Source of the DNA: an uncultured Faecalicatena sp.
Lineage (GTDB): Bacteria > Bacillota > Clostridia > Lachnospirales > Lachnospiraceae
Length of the DNA: 64,000 bases
Reading direction: 5' to 3'
NCBI GenBank assembly: GCA_948468385.1
Contig: CAOKHZ010000013.1
Coordinates: 1-64,000, forward strand
Part shown: positions 14,891 through 24,257 of the stretch, piece after piece
Layout of the letters: the number at the start of each line of letters is the position of its first letter
How positions within the stretch are numbered: the stretch's first letter is position 1
Program-made: the position numbers and the translations under genes
The notes under the pieces: generated by a model
The model's input: the letters and a program-made list of their open reading frames with translations, nothing else
Told to the model about the DNA's origin: nothing
Databases searched by the model: none

Positions 14891-16402
14891 ATGGGAAAGA
14901 CAAAAGGAAAGAAACAGTATCCGGAAAATTTCCGCAGTTTGGCGGGATTCTTTATGACAATGTTTGCAAATGCATTTGCGGCAACGGTATTGGGCATTTT
15001 CATGATATTTTTGACGGACTATTCCGGCATTGACTCGGCAATGGGAAAGGTGGGCTATGCTGCTGGCTTTGGTACGCTGTTTTTGTTGGTCACGAGAATC
15101 ATCGACGCGGTTGACGATCCGGTGCAGGGCTGGATCGTGGACAGTGCGAAAGAGCAGAAATTTGGAAAATACCGTAAGTTCGGAATCATTGGAACGCTTG
15201 TATTGGCAGTGGGGTTGATTATGTTGTTTGCCATGCCGCAGGGTGTGAAGGGAAATGCCCTTCTTTTGTGGGTGTGGGCCGTGGTTGGCTATTTGATGTT
15301 TGACATGGGAAGCGCGTTGTCTGCGATTACGGCTCCGTTGGTTCAGAAAAGCACGACGGTTCCCCGCATTCGCGCAAAAATTTTGTCCGTAATTCGGATG
15401 GCGGCCGTAATTGCCGCGATTCCGTCTGCTTTTTTCGTGGCCATCGTGACTGCCTTGGGAAAGGACGGTAATTTGGGAAAGACGGCGACAAGTACTGCCG
15501 TGATTTTCTGCCTGATAGCTTGCGCGGTGACGATTCTGGGAATCTTGCTGTTAAAGGAGCCATATCTGGAGAGGGCGAATGAGGAAAAGAAAGGCGCGGT
15601 TGGCGCATCGGACATCCTCAATCTGGTGAAAAAGGATAAACCATTGTGGATACACAGCCTTGGCTTCTTGATTGGAAACATGAGTTATGGTCTGGCTGCA
15701 GGCGTGATGCTGTACTTCATCAAATGGTATTTTTGCGCCGACATGGCGACCGGCGAGGTGAATTTGGCGAAATTTGCCGCATTGTCCGGCATTTACTCTT
15801 TGACGGCGCTGATTCCGAACTTTCTTTGCCCATTTTTGACGACGTTGGTTTTGAAGATTTTTAAAACCGTGGATCGCGGCATGTCGGGCTGCATGCTGAT
15901 TATGGCCTGCGGGTACGGGGTAATTTATGTATTGAATGTGACCGGCATTATGAGGGCGGTTCCGGCACTGCTGTTCGTCTTGTTCTTTATCGTGATGATA
16001 CCGTCTGGTATGACGGCGATATTTTCCACTCTTCTGACCGTGGAGTGTGCGGACTATGCGGAATATACCATCGGACGCAACATGACGGCCATTACGAATT
16101 CCTTGTATGGCCTGACGCAGAAGGCGGCCAGCGCGATTGGCGCGGCGGTGCCGGGAATCCTTTTGGTGGCGGTTGGCTATAGCGTGAATGAGGCGACGGG
16201 GGCTTACACGGGTGACTTGGCATCTCTACCGAGCATGGTGAGCGGGCTATCGTTGGTATTGGCCTTGGTTCCGGCCATCATGGCGGCGGCTTCCTTCTTG
16301 ATTTACAAATTTTTCTATAAGATTACGCCGGAGGTTCGGGAGGAGATGACGAAAGAACTGGAGCGTCGCCATGCTGAGCAGAGCGCGGAAGGGGAAGCGT
16401 AA
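14891..16402 (+). CDS. GPH-family (MelB-like) sugar:cation symporter
   Basis: A 503-residue transporter with about twelve membrane helices. The family marker RIIDAVDDPVQGWIVD is present, as in MelB and XynB-type symporters, followed by KYRKFGIIGTLVLAVG. The central loop YLERANEEKKGA separates the two six-helix halves, and the tail is charged. AAGGAG sits well placed before the ATG. It lies between GH43 and GH78, and so probably imports the plant-derived oligosaccharide or glycoside these enzymes cleave. The exact substrate is not readable, but arabinose- or rhamnose-containing oligosaccharides fit the context. Confidence 0.9.
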   Translation: MGKTKGKKQYPENFRSLAGFFMTMFANAFAATVLGIFMIFLTDYSGIDSAMGKVGYAAGFGTLFLLVTRIIDAVDDPVQGWIVDSAKEQKFGKYRKFGIIGTLVLAVGLIMLFAMPQGVKGNALLLWVWAVVGYLMFDMGSALSAITAPLVQKSTTVPRIRAKILSVIRMAAVIAAIPSAFFVAIVTALGKDGNLGKTATSTAVIFCLIACAVTILGILLLKEPYLERANEEKKGAVGASDILNLVKKDKPLWIHSLGFLIGNMSYGLAAGVMLYFIKWYFCADMATGEVNLAKFAALSGIYSLTALIPNFLCPFLTTLVLKIFKTVDRGMSGCMLIMACGYGVIYVLNVTGIMRAVPALLFVLFFIVMIPSGMTAIFSTLLTVECADYAEYTIGRNMTAITNSLYGLTQKAASAIGAAVPGILLVAVGYSVNEATGAYTGDLASLPSMVSGLSLVLALVPAIMAAASFLIYKFFYKITPEVREEMTKELERRHAEQSAEGEA

Positions 16403-16452
16403 GCGGGAAGAGGTAGGCATTGGTGCACGGCGACACGGAAATGGAGACAAAG

Positions 16453-18933
16453 ATGAAAACAAACGCGAAATGGATTTGCCATCCGAACGATGGGCGGGAA
16501 ACGCCTCTGGTGCCGGTGTTTTGTAAAAAATTTGAGGTTGGCGACGGCCTTGCGTCGGCGAAACTTTATATTACCGCGCATGGAATTTACGAGGCAAAAA
16601 TAAATGGAAAGGCCGTGACGGAGGATAAGTTCACGCCGGGGCTTACCAGTTATTATTATCGGGTACAAGTGCAGGAATATGACGTGACGGATTTGCTCAC
16701 GGAGGGGGAAAATACGTGGCAGACCACGGTGGGCGATGGCTGGTGGCGGTGGCATAATAATTATGGTTACCGTCTGGCCATACTTGGCTGGCTGGAACTT
16801 GCATATGAGGATGGAACGACCGTGGTAGCGACGGATGAAGGGTTCGAGGTCGGAACGGGTCCCGTGGTGAAGACGGACTTGCAGAAAGGCGAGACGTATG
16901 ACGCAAGACTTGTAGAATCGGACTGGGTGGCGGCCATTCTTGAGACGGAACATACGGACGCGCGGCTTATTAAGACTGAGGGCGTGCCGGTACGCGAAAA
17001 GGAGCGTTTTTCTGGGAAAGTTCTGCGTGACAGTGCACAAAATCTGATTGTGGATTTTGGGCAAAATATTGCCGGATATGTGAACATGAAGCTTTATGAT
17101 ACAAAGCCCGGTCAGGTGATACATTTGAAGCATGGCGAGGCATTGGACTTGGAAGGAAAATTTTCCACTGCGAATTGTGACGGGGGAATGGAAGAATTCC
17201 AGGAAATTACTTACATTTGTAAAGGTGCCGAGGTGGAAGAATATACGCCGCATTTTGCCTATTCGGGATTTCGCTACGTGCTGGTGGAAGGGCTTTTGCT
17301 TGATGCGGATGCAGGGAATGAATCCATGCGAGCCGGGAATGAGGTGGGTACCGAGGTGGCGGATGTGGAGGTATTCGCGGAAAGGGTAGGGAAACTTGCC
17401 GCGTTCGAGGCGGTCGCCGTGTATTCCGATATGGAGGAGACGGGAGATTTTCGTTGCTCCAACGAGCTTATCAACAAGTTGGTGGAAAATGCGAGATGGA
17501 GCCAGAAAGGGAATTTCCTGGACGTGCCGGTGGACTGCCCGACTCGTGAGCGGAATGCGTGGACCGGGGACGCACAGATTTACGTGCGGACGGCGGCTTA
17601 TTTCATGGACGTTTCTGACTTTTTTAAGAAATGGCTGAAAGACCAGACCATAGAGCAGTATGAAAGCGGAAAGGTGGGAATCACGTTCCCGTCAACTTCC
17701 AGCGTCCACAATCCAGAGGAATTTGCACGGATAAGGGAGAAAGATCCACGCATGGCGTTGGCAGGGCCGACCGGCAACGGCAATATCGGTGAGGACAGTG
17801 TCGGTTGGGGGGATTCTGCAGTATGGCTTCCTTACCAATTATATTTGATGTACGGCGATAGAACGGTTTTGGAAAATCAGTACGAGACGGCGCGTCGTTG
17901 GGTGGAGTATTCGCTCGCCTGCATGCGGGAGAAAAATCCCATGTATGCGGATAAGCCGTGGTATACCCATCCGGGCATCCCGCATCAGATGCGCTTCGCG
18001 CCAGCGAACCCTCCGGGTTCGTCAATGTATACAAATGTGGACGGCAATTATATTTATGACACAAAGTTCCACTATGGGGAATGGAACGAGCCGTTGCCGC
18101 CGAGTCCGGAGGTCATCGAGTTTTTTAAATCGGGCAAGAGTGCTTCGGAATATGTGGAGTACATGGCGAAGTTTGGAAAGCCCGAGGTGGCGACCGCCTA
18201 CACGAAGCGAAGCTGCGACAACATGGCGCACATGGCGGAAATTTTGGGCAAAACCGAGGACGCGAAATATTTCCAAGGGCTTTCGGCGAAAATCAAGGAG
18301 TGCTATGACAAGTACCTGATTGCCGGGGACGGAGAAATTCAGAAGGGACATCAGGCGGCCTACGTGCGGGCGTTGGCACTCGGCATGGTAAGTGAGGCGA
18401 AAAGGCCGCTCGTCGTGGCGCAGTTGAAAAAGGAGCTGGAGGCGGCAAATTATCACTTGAACACGGGCTTTTTGAGCACGGTATACTTGTTGCCGACACT
18501 CTGTGACAACGGGCTCGTGGATGAGGCGTTTCGGATACTGGAACAGACTGACGCGCCGGGATGGCTGCATCCGATTATGCTGGGGGCGACGACCATGCTG
18601 GAAAACTGGGACGGAATGGATACGTTTCGCGACAGCTTCAATCATTATAGCTTTGGGGCGGTGTGCCAGTTCTTGTTCGAGTACGTGGCTGGGATTTGTC
18701 CAGATTTTTCACATCCGGGATTTGAGGAGTTTGAGTTAAAGCCGATAGTTGGCGGGACGCTTACCCATGCCAAGGCGCGGTATAAGACGAAGTATGGCGT
18801 GATTGTTTCCGAGTGGAAGGTCGAGGGTGAGACGTTCCATTATCATTGCATCGTTCCCGGAGGGACGATGGCACATCTGACGTTACCAAATGGGGAGGAA
18901 CATGCATTGGCGGGAGGGGAATACTGGTTTTAG
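16453..18933 (+). CDS. Alpha-L-rhamnosidase, glycoside hydrolase family 78
   Basis: An 826-residue inverting glycosidase that removes L-rhamnose from pectin (rhamnogalacturonan) or plant glycosides. N-terminal beta-sandwich domains are followed by VVDFGQNIAGYV-like sequence (here LIVDFGQNIAGYVNMKL), the GFRYVLVEG strand, and the (alpha/alpha)6 barrel with DVPVDCPTRERNAWTGDAQI near residue 360. This last segment carries the conserved acidic residues. The barrel ends with EYVAGICPDFSHPGFEEFELKP. No signal peptide is seen. The ATG at 16453 has GGAG six bases upstream; a TTG at 16420 behind AGAGGT is an alternative. It is the last gene of the esterase-GH43-GPH-GH78 cluster. Confidence 0.92.
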   Translation: MKTNAKWICHPNDGRETPLVPVFCKKFEVGDGLASAKLYITAHGIYEAKINGKAVTEDKFTPGLTSYYYRVQVQEYDVTDLLTEGENTWQTTVGDGWWRWHNNYGYRLAILGWLELAYEDGTTVVATDEGFEVGTGPVVKTDLQKGETYDARLVESDWVAAILETEHTDARLIKTEGVPVREKERFSGKVLRDSAQNLIVDFGQNIAGYVNMKLYDTKPGQVIHLKHGEALDLEGKFSTANCDGGMEEFQEITYICKGAEVEEYTPHFAYSGFRYVLVEGLLLDADAGNESMRAGNEVGTEVADVEVFAERVGKLAAFEAVAVYSDMEETGDFRCSNELINKLVENARWSQKGNFLDVPVDCPTRERNAWTGDAQIYVRTAAYFMDVSDFFKKWLKDQTIEQYESGKVGITFPSTSSVHNPEEFARIREKDPRMALAGPTGNGNIGEDSVGWGDSAVWLPYQLYLMYGDRTVLENQYETARRWVEYSLACMREKNPMYADKPWYTHPGIPHQMRFAPANPPGSSMYTNVDGNYIYDTKFHYGEWNEPLPPSPEVIEFFKSGKSASEYVEYMAKFGKPEVATAYTKRSCDNMAHMAEILGKTEDAKYFQGLSAKIKECYDKYLIAGDGEIQKGHQAAYVRALALGMVSEAKRPLVVAQLKKELEAANYHLNTGFLSTVYLLPTLCDNGLVDEAFRILEQTDAPGWLHPIMLGATTMLENWDGMDTFRDSFNHYSFGAVCQFLFEYVAGICPDFSHPGFEEFELKPIVGGTLTHAKARYKTKYGVIVSEWKVEGETFHYHCIVPGGTMAHLTLPNGEEHALAGGEYWF

Positions 18934-19103
18934 GTGAAGTCACGCAGTCCCCCCCACGAGACATCTTCCGGCATCTTGTGCAGGGTGTCGGAAAGGTAGC
19001 CCAGGTAAACGCGGACATAGGTGGAATAAAGTGGCAGGCCAACATTTTCGGAGGCGGATGGTAAAAAATTTCCGATGTGTAGTTGATGAGTTTGAAAATC
19101 CAT
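18930..19103 (-). CDS. Possible small protein or gene remnant, antisense to the GH78 end
   Basis: A 57-residue open frame on the minus strand, ending with a stop that overlaps the GH78 stop region. Its composition looks protein-like (LPLYSTYVRVYLGYL, DTLHKMPEDVSWGGL) and lacks the Arg/Ser-rich bias of shadow frames. No ribosome-binding site is visible before the ATG. I do not recognise the family. It may be the tail of an eroded gene or chance. Confidence 0.3.
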   Translation of the reverse strand: MDFQTHQLHIGNFLPSASENVGLPLYSTYVRVYLGYLSDTLHKMPEDVSWGGLRDFT

Positions 19104-19314
19104 GGTAAACTATACATAGCAGTTCTTAAAGTTATGAGGTTGTTTGGTGTGGGAACTTAACAATACATCATAAATTTAAAAACTGCTACCTTTTTTTGAA
19201 AAAAGTTGTAGATTTACGTGCCTGGGGCTAGCCGCCGCGCTAGCGGCTTGGTACAATCACGTTGACAAAACATTCATGCTTGCTGACAGAAAATGGAGAG
19301 GGCGGAGGGAGTGT
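18934..19314. other. Intergenic region between GH78 and the two-component system
   Basis: About 380 bases. Apart from the small antisense frame, it holds a hairpin CTACCTTTTTT...AAAAAAGTTGTAG (around 19189-19211) and a G/C-rich dyad with GCTAGC arms (around 19229-19250). A TTGACA at 19262-19267 has no convincing -10 partner. I found no RNA gene. Confidence 0.5.
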
Positions 19315-19989
19315 ATGTATACAATATTGATAATTGAAGACGACCTGGCGTTAAACGAGGCGTTGAGGCAGATGCTTTCTCATGGCGGGTACAACGTCAG
19401 GAGCGCGTTTTCGGCTACGGAAGGTATCGGTTTGCTGGATGGTTCGATTGATTTGGTTCTGCTGGACATCGGTCTTCCGGACGGGGACGGGCTGAAAGTC
19501 GGAAAAGAAATTAGGGGGAACACGCGTGTTCCCATTATTTTTTTGACCGCGAAAGATGACGAGGAGGACATCGTGACGGCATTTGATTGCGGAGCCGATG
19601 ATTATTTGGTAAAGCCGGTCTCGCTGATTGTTCTGGAAAAGCATATAAAGGCGGTTTTGCGGAGGCTTCCGGCTGGTGACAAGGGCTTCTTCCAGTATAA
19701 AGGCTTGGTGATTCATTATGATGCAAAACGGGTGACAGTAAACGAGGAGGCGGCAAGGTTGTCGCCGAAGGAGTATCTTTTATTGGAATTATTGGCAAGG
19801 AATCGGGGAAAGGTGATGACGAAAACGATGATTCTGGAGCAAGTGTGGGACGACATGGGCAGCTTTGTGGAGGAAAATACGTTCAACGTCACGTTAAGCC
19901 GATTAAGGAAGAAAATCGAGCCGGACGTCACGCGGCCGACCTATATAAGGAATGTCTTTGGACTGGGGTACACGTTGGGAGAATGGTGA
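19315..19989 (+). CDS. OmpR/PhoB-type response regulator
   Basis: A 224-residue DNA-binding response regulator. The receiver domain shows the acidic pocket IIEDD, phospho-acceptor D51 in VLLLDIGLPDG-type sequence, Thr in IIFLTAKDDEEDI and Lys in DDYLVKPVS. The C-terminal winged helix has RLSPKEYLLLELLARNRGKVMTK and the end RPTYIRNVFGLGYTLG. The ATG at 19315 is preceded by GGAGGGA. Its stop overlaps the start of the histidine kinase gene. Direct repeats TGTAAGTA spaced by 11 bases before the ABC transporter genes downstream are likely its target. Confidence 0.93.
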   Translation: MYTILIIEDDLALNEALRQMLSHGGYNVRSAFSATEGIGLLDGSIDLVLLDIGLPDGDGLKVGKEIRGNTRVPIIFLTAKDDEEDIVTAFDCGADDYLVKPVSLIVLEKHIKAVLRRLPAGDKGFFQYKGLVIHYDAKRVTVNEEAARLSPKEYLLLELLARNRGKVMTKTMILEQVWDDMGSFVEENTFNVTLSRLRKKIEPDVTRPTYIRNVFGLGYTLGEW

Positions 19990-20837
19990 TGTTTGGTAAG
20001 AAAAAAGATGAAATGGCGATGGAAGAGATTTCGCGGATGCTTGAAAAACTGTTAAATGGTGAAGAGCTAAAGGTCGCTGACCTCACGTATGGCGACACGC
20101 TTCCCGACAAAATAAGGCATCAGGTAATCCGCTTATCCGAGAAAATGAAGGGAACAGAGGCGCGTGTTGGAAAGGAACGAGACGAAACGAGAAAGCTTAT
20201 TTCGGAAATCGCGCATCAAATGAGGACTCCGTTGGCAAATATAGAAAGCTACACGCTTCTTGCGCAATCCGCAAATGCAGATAAAAGAAACGGATATTTT
20301 ACCGCCTTGGAAAAGGCGGAAGAGAAACTTCATTTCTTGGTTGAAAATTTTATTAAAATGTCACGTCTCGAAAACGGAATCATTCAGATAAGAAAAGAGT
20401 CGGAGAGCCTGCAGGAAACGATTCTTTCCAGCGTTTTGATGGTTCAAGGCGGCGCGGAGCAAAAGCAGATTGACATTTGGCTTGAAATGGATGACAAGGT
20501 GAGTGTTTGGCATGATTTCGCATGGCTTGGCGAGGCCATTTACAATTTGCTGGACAATAGTGTCAAATATTCTGAAAATGGTTCCGTCATTCAAATTGCC
20601 GTGAAACAAGACGAACTATATACCCGGATTTTGGTTTCGGATCAAGGAATTGGCATTGGCAAGGAGGAGGAAGGAAAAATCTTCCAACGTTTTTATCGGG
20701 GGAAGGACGTGCAGAGACAGCCGGGATTAGGACTGGGATTATACTTGGCCAGGGAAATCGTGACGCTGCATGGAGGCTTTATGAAATGCAAGAGAAAGGA
20801 GAAGGGATTGGACATGTGCATTTTTCTTCCCACATAA
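19989..20837 (+). CDS. Histidine kinase without membrane segments
   Basis: A 282-residue sensor kinase. It starts MFGKKKDEMAMEEISRMLEKLLNG and has no hydrophobic helix, so it is cytoplasmic or binds a membrane partner. The H-box ISEIAHQMRTPLANIESY (phospho-accepting H76) is followed by the N-box EAIYNLLDNSVKYS, the G1 box VSDQGIGIG, an F-box IFQRFYRG and the G2 box GLGLGLYLAREI. Kinases of this kind commonly take their signal from the adjacent ABC transporter rather than sensing directly. The ATG overlaps the stop of the response regulator gene (TGATG). Confidence 0.92.
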   Translation: MFGKKKDEMAMEEISRMLEKLLNGEELKVADLTYGDTLPDKIRHQVIRLSEKMKGTEARVGKERDETRKLISEIAHQMRTPLANIESYTLLAQSANADKRNGYFTALEKAEEKLHFLVENFIKMSRLENGIIQIRKESESLQETILSSVLMVQGGAEQKQIDIWLEMDDKVSVWHDFAWLGEAIYNLLDNSVKYSENGSVIQIAVKQDELYTRILVSDQGIGIGKEEEGKIFQRFYRGKDVQRQPGLGLGLYLAREIVTLHGGFMKCKRKEKGLDMCIFLPT

Positions 20838-20859
20838 GTTTTTGCCATGAAGGGAAAAA

Positions 20860-20892
20860 TGTAAGTAAATTGTAAGTATCTCCTGCTAAGAT
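20860..20892 (+). promoter_or_regulatory. Response-regulator direct repeats and ABC operon promoter
   Basis: TGTAAGTA at 20860-20867 and again at 20871-20878 gives an 11-base period, typical of OmpR-type dimer binding on one DNA face. The repeats lie over the -35 region of a -10 box TAAGAT (20887-20892). No good -35 box exists, which suggests activator dependence. Confidence 0.65.
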
Positions 20893-20922
20893 GGTGATAC
20901 CGGGGGTTCAAGGTCGTGCGAT

Positions 20923-20952
20923 TCATGCTTGCATGAGAAAGCATGACTTTTT
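20923..20952 (+). terminator. Leader hairpin with T-run upstream of the ABC operon
   Basis: TCATGCTT (20923-20930) pairs with AAGCATGA (20939-20946), followed by CTTTTT. It lies inside the expected 5' leader of the ABC genes, so it could act as an attenuator. Confidence 0.5.
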
Positions 20953-21020
20953 ATTCTTGGGATCATCAAGACGGCATCCGTACAAGGAGGCCATGAATAT
21001 GGAAGAAAGGCGGGAATGCG

Positions 21021-21701
21021 ATGAACGTATTGCAAATGAAGAATGTGAAAAAATATTATGAGACGGCGGCTGGGACGGTGCGGGCGTTGGATGGCGTTTC
21101 CTTAGAAATCGAAGATGGAGAATTCGTGTCCGTCGTGGGTTCCTCTGGAAGTGGGAAGACGACGCTTTTGAACCTGCTTGGGGGGCTGGACTATCCGACG
21201 AAAGGGGAAATCATAGTTCGCGGAAAGGTTTTAGGCGCGTTGAATAATGAAGATTTGACGGTTTTTCGGAGAAGGAACATTGGATTTGTATTTCAGAATT
21301 ACAACTTGCTTCCAACGTTGAATGTTTGGGAGAATATGACGTTTCCCCTTAGACTGGACGGCGTTTCGCTAGACGCGCCGTTCTTGCGGGAAGTGGTGGA
21401 TGTTTTAAGGTTGGGGGAAAAGTTGGAGAACATGCCGCATATGCTGTCCGGCGGGCAGCAGCAGAGGGTGGCGATTGCGAGGGCGTTGTCGACAAAGCCG
21501 GCCGTGATTCTCGCGGACGAGCCGACGGGAAACCTGGATTCGGTTACCGGGACGGAGGTAATTGGCTTGTTGAAATCAAGCGCCAAGAAATTTCACCAGA
21601 CGATTTTGCTAGTCACGCACAATGATGAAATCGCGCAAATGTCGGATCGAATCATCCGTGTTGAGGATGGAAAGATTGTGGGTGATTCGTATGAAAAATA
21701 A
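21021..21701 (+). CDS. ABC transporter ATP-binding protein (MacB/LolD type)
   Basis: A 226-residue ATPase subunit. Walker A is VGSSGSGKTTLLNLLGGLD, the Q-loop VFQNYNLLPTLNVWENMTFP, the signature LSGGQQQRVAIARALSTKP, Walker B VILADEPTGNLDS and the H-loop LLVTHNDEIA. This is the pattern of LolD/MacB-like ATPases that pair with FtsX-fold permeases for export or for peptide-antibiotic detoxification. The following permease gene starts inside the end of this gene. Expression is probably controlled by the two-component system upstream. Confidence 0.95.
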   Translation: MNVLQMKNVKKYYETAAGTVRALDGVSLEIEDGEFVSVVGSSGSGKTTLLNLLGGLDYPTKGEIIVRGKVLGALNNEDLTVFRRRNIGFVFQNYNLLPTLNVWENMTFPLRLDGVSLDAPFLREVVDVLRLGEKLENMPHMLSGGQQQRVAIARALSTKPAVILADEPTGNLDSVTGTEVIGLLKSSAKKFHQTILLVTHNDEIAQMSDRIIRVEDGKIVGDSYEK

Positions 21702-24249
21702 TAATGGGGAAATTATTCGTTTGCTTGCACGACGGGAATATCAAAACAACAAGGTGAGAAATAGGATTTTGTTATCCGCGGTTGCTATTGCGGTCATGAC
21801 CATTTTTTGCGTGATGAGCCTTGTGGTTGGAAAAATTGAGGCGGATTATTTGATGTATGTTAGAAACGAGGGAACCGCGGCCAGCGTCATATTGAGGGAA
21901 GCCGACGAGGAGCAGTATTTGCGAATTCAATCTTTATCCTATATCAAGGCAGTTGGAAAAGAACTGGAATTTGGAAATACGGACCATTTCCAGTGCGTGG
22001 TTCTCGACGAGGTGGCATGGAACCAGATGCAATCGCCTGCGTATTCGAATATTCATGGCAGTTACCCTGAGGAAAGGGAAGAGGTGATGCTTTCATGTTT
22101 CACTTTGGAGAGCATGGGAATTCATCAGCCGGAGCTTGGCATGGAAATTTTGTTGGAAATGAACGTCGGGGAAGGTGAAGAAATTTTTAGGCTAAGCGGT
22201 TATTACACGGATTACGTGGATGAAGCGAGGCGAGAGCCGCAAGGGTATTTCTCAAAACGGTATCTGGAAGAGGCGGCATTACCATCAAACACGCGAATGA
22301 AATTGTTAATTTGTCAGGATGATGGTCTGACCGGGGCAAAGGCAGAAGACATGTTATACCGGGACGTCGAGATGAATGACAAGAGCCAACAGTTTATCGG
22401 TGGGAATTCCATGAGTCTGGAGGCGGTAAAGAGCCTGGCCGGAGGCTATGATACGGCGGTTTTGTTTTGCGCGGCTCTTTTTGGGGCGGTTTGGTCGTTG
22501 GTCTACAATGTTTTGCATATTTCCCATGAGCAAGATGTTAGAAGCTATGGGATGATGAAGATTTTGGGGATGACAAAAAGACAAATAAGGGGAGTTTTTT
22601 ATCGGCAAATATTGAGAATCACGGTTATGGGATGCCTTGTGGGTGCGGCGGTGGGGATGACGCTGACGGTCACGGTATTGCCGGAAATTTTAGCCAAAAT
22701 GTCTTTGTATAAACTAGGGAAAGCTTCCGCCTTGATTGCGTTTCGCGGTTGGATACTGGCGGGGGCAGTCGTGTTCGGTTTCGTGGTTACGTTTTTTAGC
22801 GGCATCCCGGTAATTTGGCGGTTGGCAAGATTGTCCCCGATTGAATCCGTGAAATATGCACGTTCGGACACCCCGTATCGGACGCGTTTCGCGCATGTTT
22901 GCCGCAACCGTTTGTCGAAGACGTTTTCTCCGATTCAGATGGCTTGGGAAAATGTCGCCAGGTTTAAAAGAAGAGGTTTCTTGCCCATGATTTCTCTGGC
23001 TTTGGGGATTTGCGTTTCCATCGGGGGGGTAGTCATTTCGAAAGGGACGGACTATACGAACCAGATAGACTATGAAAATCATGATTTTACGATAATTAGC
23101 AACATGTCCGTATACGTGATTGACATGTACCCGGACGTGGATGAAATATTTCCCTCAAAATTGGTGATGAAGCTAAGTGGTTTGGATGGAATTAAAGAAG
23201 TTTCCAGTGTCACCGGCGGTTTTGGAAAAATACGGACTGATGAGGAAATATTGAGGCTGCGGGCGGAGGATTTGACAGACCCGGAGGAAATGGAAGGCGG
23301 ATTTTATGACTTTGTCGTACAAAGCGTTGGCGAGGGATATTTGGAGGAACTGAGCGATTTTGCGGAACAAAAGGGACTGCCGCTTGACATGGAGTCCGTT
23401 CTTGATGGTACGGGTGCAATCATGCTGCATCGGAATATATTTTCTAAACAGGAGGAAGAAGAGGGAAAGGATTATGTTGGCGTACCGTTTTTGGTGTATA
23501 CGATGAATGAAGAGCAGGCGGGCGACATGTCTTTTTCCGGTTATTTGAATTTTGACGAGGAAGGGTTTCCGAAGCTGGACACGACATGGAACAGTACAAA
23601 TGTCGTATATTTCCTGGTAAGTGAAAAGGGGTTGGAACATATGCGGGTCAAGCCGCAGACATTTTCCTTGTCGTTCGAGGTGGAACCGGTGCGTGAATCG
23701 GTGATTAAGGCTTCGTTAAATCAGATGGTGGAGGAGTATAACGCTCAGTTTCGCCCGGAAGAGCCCCAACCCTTCTATGTGACGGATAATAGGAGTCTCT
23801 CTCTTACGGCGAAGTCGGACTTGTTGCAGAAAGAAAAGGAGTATATCGCTTCAAGCCGCATTATTATGACGGCGGGATGCCTGATGCTGCTTGTGATGGG
23901 AGTGACGAATTATTTTAACGTGATGATTACAAACTTTTCATTGCGGAAGCGGGAATTCGCAGTGATGGAGAGTGTTGGAATGAGTCGTGCGCAGATGAGG
24001 CGCATGATATTTTGGGAGGGAATATTATACGGGAGCATGATTGGCGTCTTGACTTTTGTTTTCGGCAGTGTGATCTGGCAGGGAGTGGCCGTTGTGATGA
24101 AAGGGCGGTTGGCGTACTTCCGGTACGAATATCCGATGGCGGCCTTGTTGGCGGCGTTGGTCGTTCTATATGTGATTTGCATCATCGTTCCGTTGTTTGT
24201 TTATAAGAAAGGAATCCATGAAAGCCTTGCGGGAAGATTGAAAAGGTAA
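21691..24249 (+). CDS. FtsX-like ABC transporter permease
   Basis: An 852-residue permease with an N-terminal membrane helix (ILLSAVAIAVMTIFCVMSLVVG), an extracytoplasmic region, an FtsX-type three-helix unit (TAVLFCAALFGAVWSLVYNV ... FRGWILAGAVVFGFVVTFF), a second helix (MISLALGICVSIGGVVISKG) with a larger extracytoplasmic domain, and a C-terminal FtsX unit (IIMTAGCLMLLVMGVTNYF ... LLAALVVLYVICIIVPLFV). This duplicated layout is common in Firmicutes export or resistance ABC systems. The ATG at 21691 overlaps the ATPase gene by 11 bases. The substrate is unknown; antimicrobial peptides or lipoproteins are plausible given the linked kinase without a sensor domain. Confidence 0.9.
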   Translation: MKNNNGEIIRLLARREYQNNKVRNRILLSAVAIAVMTIFCVMSLVVGKIEADYLMYVRNEGTAASVILREADEEQYLRIQSLSYIKAVGKELEFGNTDHFQCVVLDEVAWNQMQSPAYSNIHGSYPEEREEVMLSCFTLESMGIHQPELGMEILLEMNVGEGEEIFRLSGYYTDYVDEARREPQGYFSKRYLEEAALPSNTRMKLLICQDDGLTGAKAEDMLYRDVEMNDKSQQFIGGNSMSLEAVKSLAGGYDTAVLFCAALFGAVWSLVYNVLHISHEQDVRSYGMMKILGMTKRQIRGVFYRQILRITVMGCLVGAAVGMTLTVTVLPEILAKMSLYKLGKASALIAFRGWILAGAVVFGFVVTFFSGIPVIWRLARLSPIESVKYARSDTPYRTRFAHVCRNRLSKTFSPIQMAWENVARFKRRGFLPMISLALGICVSIGGVVISKGTDYTNQIDYENHDFTIISNMSVYVIDMYPDVDEIFPSKLVMKLSGLDGIKEVSSVTGGFGKIRTDEEILRLRAEDLTDPEEMEGGFYDFVVQSVGEGYLEELSDFAEQKGLPLDMESVLDGTGAIMLHRNIFSKQEEEEGKDYVGVPFLVYTMNEEQAGDMSFSGYLNFDEEGFPKLDTTWNSTNVVYFLVSEKGLEHMRVKPQTFSLSFEVEPVRESVIKASLNQMVEEYNAQFRPEEPQPFYVTDNRSLSLTAKSDLLQKEKEYIASSRIIMTAGCLMLLVMGVTNYFNVMITNFSLRKREFAVMESVGMSRAQMRRMIFWEGILYGSMIGVLTFVFGSVIWQGVAVVMKGRLAYFRYEYPMAALLAALVVLYVICIIVPLFVYKKGIHESLAGRLKR

Positions 24250-24257
24250 CATTGCAG

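Noticed and set aside
20923-20952. Considered as a riboswitch in the ABC operon leader
   Set aside because: Only a simple hairpin with T-run is visible; no conserved aptamer core could be recognised.
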